From Commensalibacter melissae (GTDB taxonomy: Bacteria; Pseudomonadota; Alphaproteobacteria; Acetobacterales; Acetobacteraceae): a stretch of 64,000 bases of DNA. Each line of letters starts with the position of its first letter. Position 1 is the first letter of the stretch. Both the position numbers and the translations under genes were made by a program. Positions 61,077-64,000 of this stretch are shown piece by piece. Location of the stretch: contig NZ_CP033087.1 of the NCBI RefSeq assembly GCF_003691365.1, positions 1,068,501 to 1,132,500 on the forward strand, given 5' to 3'. The notes beneath the pieces are model-generated. The model saw only the letters and a program-made list of their open reading frames with translations. It did no database searches and was not told the DNA's origin.

Positions 61077-63713
61077 TTATAAACCTTTTAATACGGTTAT
61101 GATACGCCCTAGGGCTTCATTTGCAGCTGGATCAATTCCATCAAGACTGGAAGCGCCAGCATTTTCTTCAAATCGCTGTACCATGGCTGAAATCCAATCT
61201 CGAACAAAACGTTCGTGATATGGAACGGGATGTTCAGGTAAAATCAATATATCATTGGGTGCCTCTCTTGGTTCGAATACATGATGCTCACCCTTTAATC
61301 CTCTTGTCATGGGTCTTTCAGATAATGGTACGGAATGATAACCCAAATAATAAACAAAATTACCAATTTCCATTTCTGCCAACAAAACCTGTGTTTCACC
61401 CTTTAATGAACCACTGGTGAAAAGCGCCGCATTGCGTCTTAATTGTTCAGCAAGCCTATCCCTGAGATTTAACCGTCTTGCAAGCAAGGATATCTCTGCC
61501 GTTAATGCGGTTAATTGTTCTGTTGAAATATAAAAATGCTGTTCAACCTGATCATTACGAGAAAAATCATCCATAATATGATTCCATTTGGACAATACTA
61601 AATCGGCATATTGTTCATGACGATCTTTTGCCTGTCCCGTATCCACTTCTTTTTCCTGTTTTTGATCCGATAAATCGGCATCTGGAAACATATCCTGAAA
61701 AAGATCGTCTACATCACTTGTTCGACCGATCAACAATCTCTGGTTGGAAAGCTGCATTTCCATACTATGCCATGCTTCCATCATATCCTCTCGCCTAACC
61801 TGGAGTGACCGTAACAAAGATCCAAACATTTGTGATTTGACGGATTGCATCAATGATAGAGCTATTGATTTAGCCTCCGATGAAGCCTTTTTGATAGCTT
61901 CTTCCGTATTGCCACTATGATAATAAGGAGAAATGAAACGTGCCAGGTTAACAGCAAGATGTTCGATCTGTCCATTAATCTGTTCAACTTTTAACCGTGC
62001 GTCACATACTTTTCCCAATGCACCGGCAAGATAGGTGATACCTCCATCATTTGGCTGCAAAACAGCATTCCATGCCTTTTCAGGATCAGCCACATAACGC
62101 TTGATTTCAGGATTACTCAAATAAGCCTGTTTCATCGTTTCAACTAAATTTTTTGCCCGTTCAGCAATTCCAGCTTCTTCCTTATGTCCGTTAACGACCG
62201 TGTAATCCATAACAGCTGGGAAACTTATAGAGGGACTACGTAACCAGTAAAGATTATTGAAAGGATGATTATCTCTCCAATTCTCAATCCAACTGCACGT
62301 TTTAAAAAAGTCAATTAGACTTGCATTAATTCTGGCTGTCCATCTTGTGCTTGATGAAGGAGATTCTCCTGCTTTTTGTTCAAACTCCCGATCAAATTTT
62401 GTTAAAACAACAAACAAATTATCTCTTTGTCTATTACGTTCTTCTTCCGTCGTACCGATACTGTTTCTTACCCATCCATCAATCATACCTGGCAGGGTTG
62501 AAACATTCTGTATGGAATCACCAATACACAATAACATTGCCGAAATTTCACGTTCGGCTTCATAGCGTTGAAAAAGATAGGCCACCTTTCCCCGAAGAAA
62601 TAAACGTCCCAAAGCTTCTGGTGCCTGGAGAAACGCTTGTGGATCGTAAATCATTTCTCTTGATCTTGCGCCAGGAAAATCAAGCAAATCCGTTTCCTTG
62701 AGAAATGCCCATGGAGCATCACTTCCTATTGGAACGGTTAATTCTGCCGTCAATGCCGTTACAATTGAACGGTCAATTGATTGTCTTTCCCCTTTTGAAG
62801 TCAAAACGGTAACTTTATCTTGGGAATTCATTCCAAGCGTGAATAGGGTTTCAACATTCAATATACTTTTTTCTCTTGGCTTCAGTGCTTCTGTAGAGCA
62901 ATAGACATTTTCCGTTTTTCCCAAATTTCCTAAAACTGTAAATAAATTTCTTCCTAAATTGGTAAATTGCCCCAGATTGTTCCATAATGGTGAAAACAAG
63001 ACAGCCGATTCATGAGCTGGAATATACGGAACGGTTTCCCTCAGTTGCTGCCAGTAAATTTCTCTTAATTTTTCAAATCTATGATGGTCGGGATATTGTT
63101 TTTTTAAATATTCATATAGAACCTCTATATCATCAATATCTATAATTGAATTAATGATCTTGTCTTGCATAAAAGGTTTCATTGACTGAAACAAATTCTG
63201 TAGTGACTGATCGTCAATTTCGGCATCTTTTGTCTTAAAATCCTCAATTGATGTATTGGTCAATATTTTTATGACATCAACCGCTGACAACAATCGTAAT
63301 GGAACGGGCATATTTTCATCAATAACGTCAATTTTCCGCGTCGTAAAACGAGATACAAGCCCCGTTGATTCATTACCACCTTGTGGATTCATATCCGTTA
63401 AGAAATTAAGATTTTCTTTTTGATAATACGCTATCAATGCCTGTCCGGGTTTTGTCGCCAAACTTGAAACAAGATAGGATTTACCTGCCTGAGACGCTCC
63501 AAAAACCGCCACGGCAGGTGGCTGGTAAGCTGCATTGTCAAGTTGTCTGGCCTGCCGACGAAATCGCCTAAGGGTATATTTGACTGCATCCCCATCTCCC
63601 CTAATGGCTTTTGGATTATCTTCAAACCAGTGTAAAGCCATATCAGCAGAACATAATACATTCCCGGTTCTTTTTTGTAGATGCCTGGTCATTTCTTGAA
63701 TATCGTTTGGCAT
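61077..63713 (-). CDS. srfC: SrfC-type large P-loop GTPase-like protein
   Basis: An 878-aa protein of the SrfC (putative virulence factor) family. It has a Walker A/G1 motif GASQAGKS at residues 72-79, a G3-like DFPG at 345-348 and a G4-like TKFD at 438-441, so a large GTPase, possibly dynamin-like, is plausible. The C-terminal 400 residues are mostly helical. There are no signal peptide or membrane helices, so it should be cytoplasmic. The gene starts 16 bases after the upstream srfB-like stop. The assignment rests on recall of the Salmonella SrfC family and on the srfB-srfC order. The biochemical function of SrfC is, as far as I know, unproven. Confidence 0.85.
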   Translation of the reverse strand: MPNDIQEMTRHLQKRTGNVLCSADMALHWFEDNPKAIRGDGDAVKYTLRRFRRQARQLDNAAYQPPAVAVFGASQAGKSYLVSSLATKPGQALIAYYQKENLNFLTDMNPQGGNESTGLVSRFTTRKIDVIDENMPVPLRLLSAVDVIKILTNTSIEDFKTKDAEIDDQSLQNLFQSMKPFMQDKIINSIIDIDDIEVLYEYLKKQYPDHHRFEKLREIYWQQLRETVPYIPAHESAVLFSPLWNNLGQFTNLGRNLFTVLGNLGKTENVYCSTEALKPREKSILNVETLFTLGMNSQDKVTVLTSKGERQSIDRSIVTALTAELTVPIGSDAPWAFLKETDLLDFPGARSREMIYDPQAFLQAPEALGRLFLRGKVAYLFQRYEAEREISAMLLCIGDSIQNVSTLPGMIDGWVRNSIGTTEEERNRQRDNLFVVLTKFDREFEQKAGESPSSSTRWTARINASLIDFFKTCSWIENWRDNHPFNNLYWLRSPSISFPAVMDYTVVNGHKEEAGIAERAKNLVETMKQAYLSNPEIKRYVADPEKAWNAVLQPNDGGITYLAGALGKVCDARLKVEQINGQIEHLAVNLARFISPYYHSGNTEEAIKKASSEAKSIALSLMQSVKSQMFGSLLRSLQVRREDMMEAWHSMEMQLSNQRLLIGRTSDVDDLFQDMFPDADLSDQKQEKEVDTGQAKDRHEQYADLVLSKWNHIMDDFSRNDQVEQHFYISTEQLTALTAEISLLARRLNLRDRLAEQLRRNAALFTSGSLKGETQVLLAEMEIGNFVYYLGYHSVPLSERPMTRGLKGEHHVFEPREAPNDILILPEHPVPYHERFVRDWISAMVQRFEENAGASSLDGIDPAANEALGRIITVLKGL

Positions 63714-63729
63714 ATTAAATAATCTTTCT

Positions 63730-64000
63730 CTAGGCTAAGGTAAAGCGACCTGTATCACGCCAATAACCTTCGGAATTCATCATGGTTTGCAATCTCAGGA
63801 CCAAAAGTCGGGTGGAATATTGCTCGCCATTCCGATCTGTTATTTCAACAATCCTGAATTGTTCGCGATCTGAATAATCATTTTTTAGATTTTCCTTTTC
63901 TTGATCGATATCCTGACGCTTAATTGTTACCGTCAAAGGCAGGGCAACTTTATTCAGAGCATTGAAATTATTTATTTCCAAAACATATAATGGCGACGCT
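63730..64000 (-). CDS. srfB: Probable SrfB C-terminus (partial)
   Basis: The C-terminal 90 or so residues of a protein whose start lies beyond the window edge; the frame stays open to base 64000. The visible part includes LPLTVTIKRQD, QFRIVEITDRNG, LLVLRLQTMMNSEGYW and a final DTGRFTLA. It lies directly upstream of srfC. In Salmonella the order is srfA-srfB-srfC, so SrfB is the natural expectation, and the ending fits my recollection of that family. With only the tail visible this is an inference from context. A TTG at 63981 is not a convincing start. Confidence 0.6.
   Translation of the reverse strand, partial: ASPLYVLEINNFNALNKVALPLTVTIKRQDIDQEKENLKNDYSDREQFRIVEITDRNGEQYSTRLLVLRLQTMMNSEGYWRDTGRFTLA

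Overview
The window is 64 kb of densely coding, AT-rich DNA from a Gram-negative bacterium. Genes for LPS synthesis and modification (kdsA, an LpxR-type deacylase), lipoproteins, SecG, a PpiD-type periplasmic foldase and a periplasmic Ser/Glu/His esterase indicate an outer membrane. The gene order (ppiD-trpEGDC, tpiA-secG-pyrG-kdsA, eno-ftsB, aroE-coaE-dnaQ) and the short IDH3-like isocitrate dehydrogenase fit an alphaproteobacterium. An AT-rich member of the Acetobacteraceae, such as a Commensalibacter-like insect symbiont, is my best guess. That placement is inferred from memory of gene neighbourhoods and was not tested. I see no insertion sequences, prophage genes or CRISPR arrays.

Layout. 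1-7.0 kb (minus): ppiD, trpE, trpG, trpD, trpC and lipA in one direction. 7.3-12.8 kb (plus): tpiA, secG, pyrG, kdsA, then eno and an FtsB-like gene, with a small DUF3429-type membrane gene opposing kdsA. 13.3-18.2 kb: rpmG and a biotin locus (bioF, bioH-like, a bioC-bioD fusion, divergent bioA). 18.2-22.7 kb: a lipoprotein, pgsA, uvrC, a 450-bp AT-rich gap with perfect DnaA-box matches, and xth. 22.7-32.9 kb: an orphan OmpR-type regulator, a Na+/H+ antiporter, an RsmB-type methyltransferase, guaB, rlmE, a Ppx/GppA phosphatase, tRNA-Gln(CTG), a Nudix-like gene, prfC and rpsD. 33-43 kb: Sel1-repeat and HdeD-like proteins, a TrmJ-type methyltransferase, cysS, a MATE transporter, an LpxR-type deacylase, dnaQ, coaE, aroE, a frameshifted N-formylglutamate amidohydrolase and a degenerate RadC. 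43-54 kb: uvrD/pcrA-prmA-GNAT, an aminopeptidase P, an isocitrate dehydrogenase, a DoxX-like protein, a NiCoT transporter, two glutamine-rich lipoproteins and a type-B carboxylesterase.

54.4-64 kb (minus) is the most unusual part. It is a tightly packed, apparently single transcription unit that runs off the right edge: the end of a probable srfB, srfC (a large P-loop GTPase-like protein), a one-pass membrane protein with a Sel1-like C-terminus, a secreted von Willebrand A protein, a LolD/MacB-like ABC ATPase, an FtsX-type permease, and an exported SUMF1-fold protein lacking the formylglycine-generating cysteines. Gene junctions overlap or are nearly contiguous, so the products probably form one trans-envelope machine. 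Its function cannot be read from the sequence, and it is the best candidate here for an uncharacterised system.
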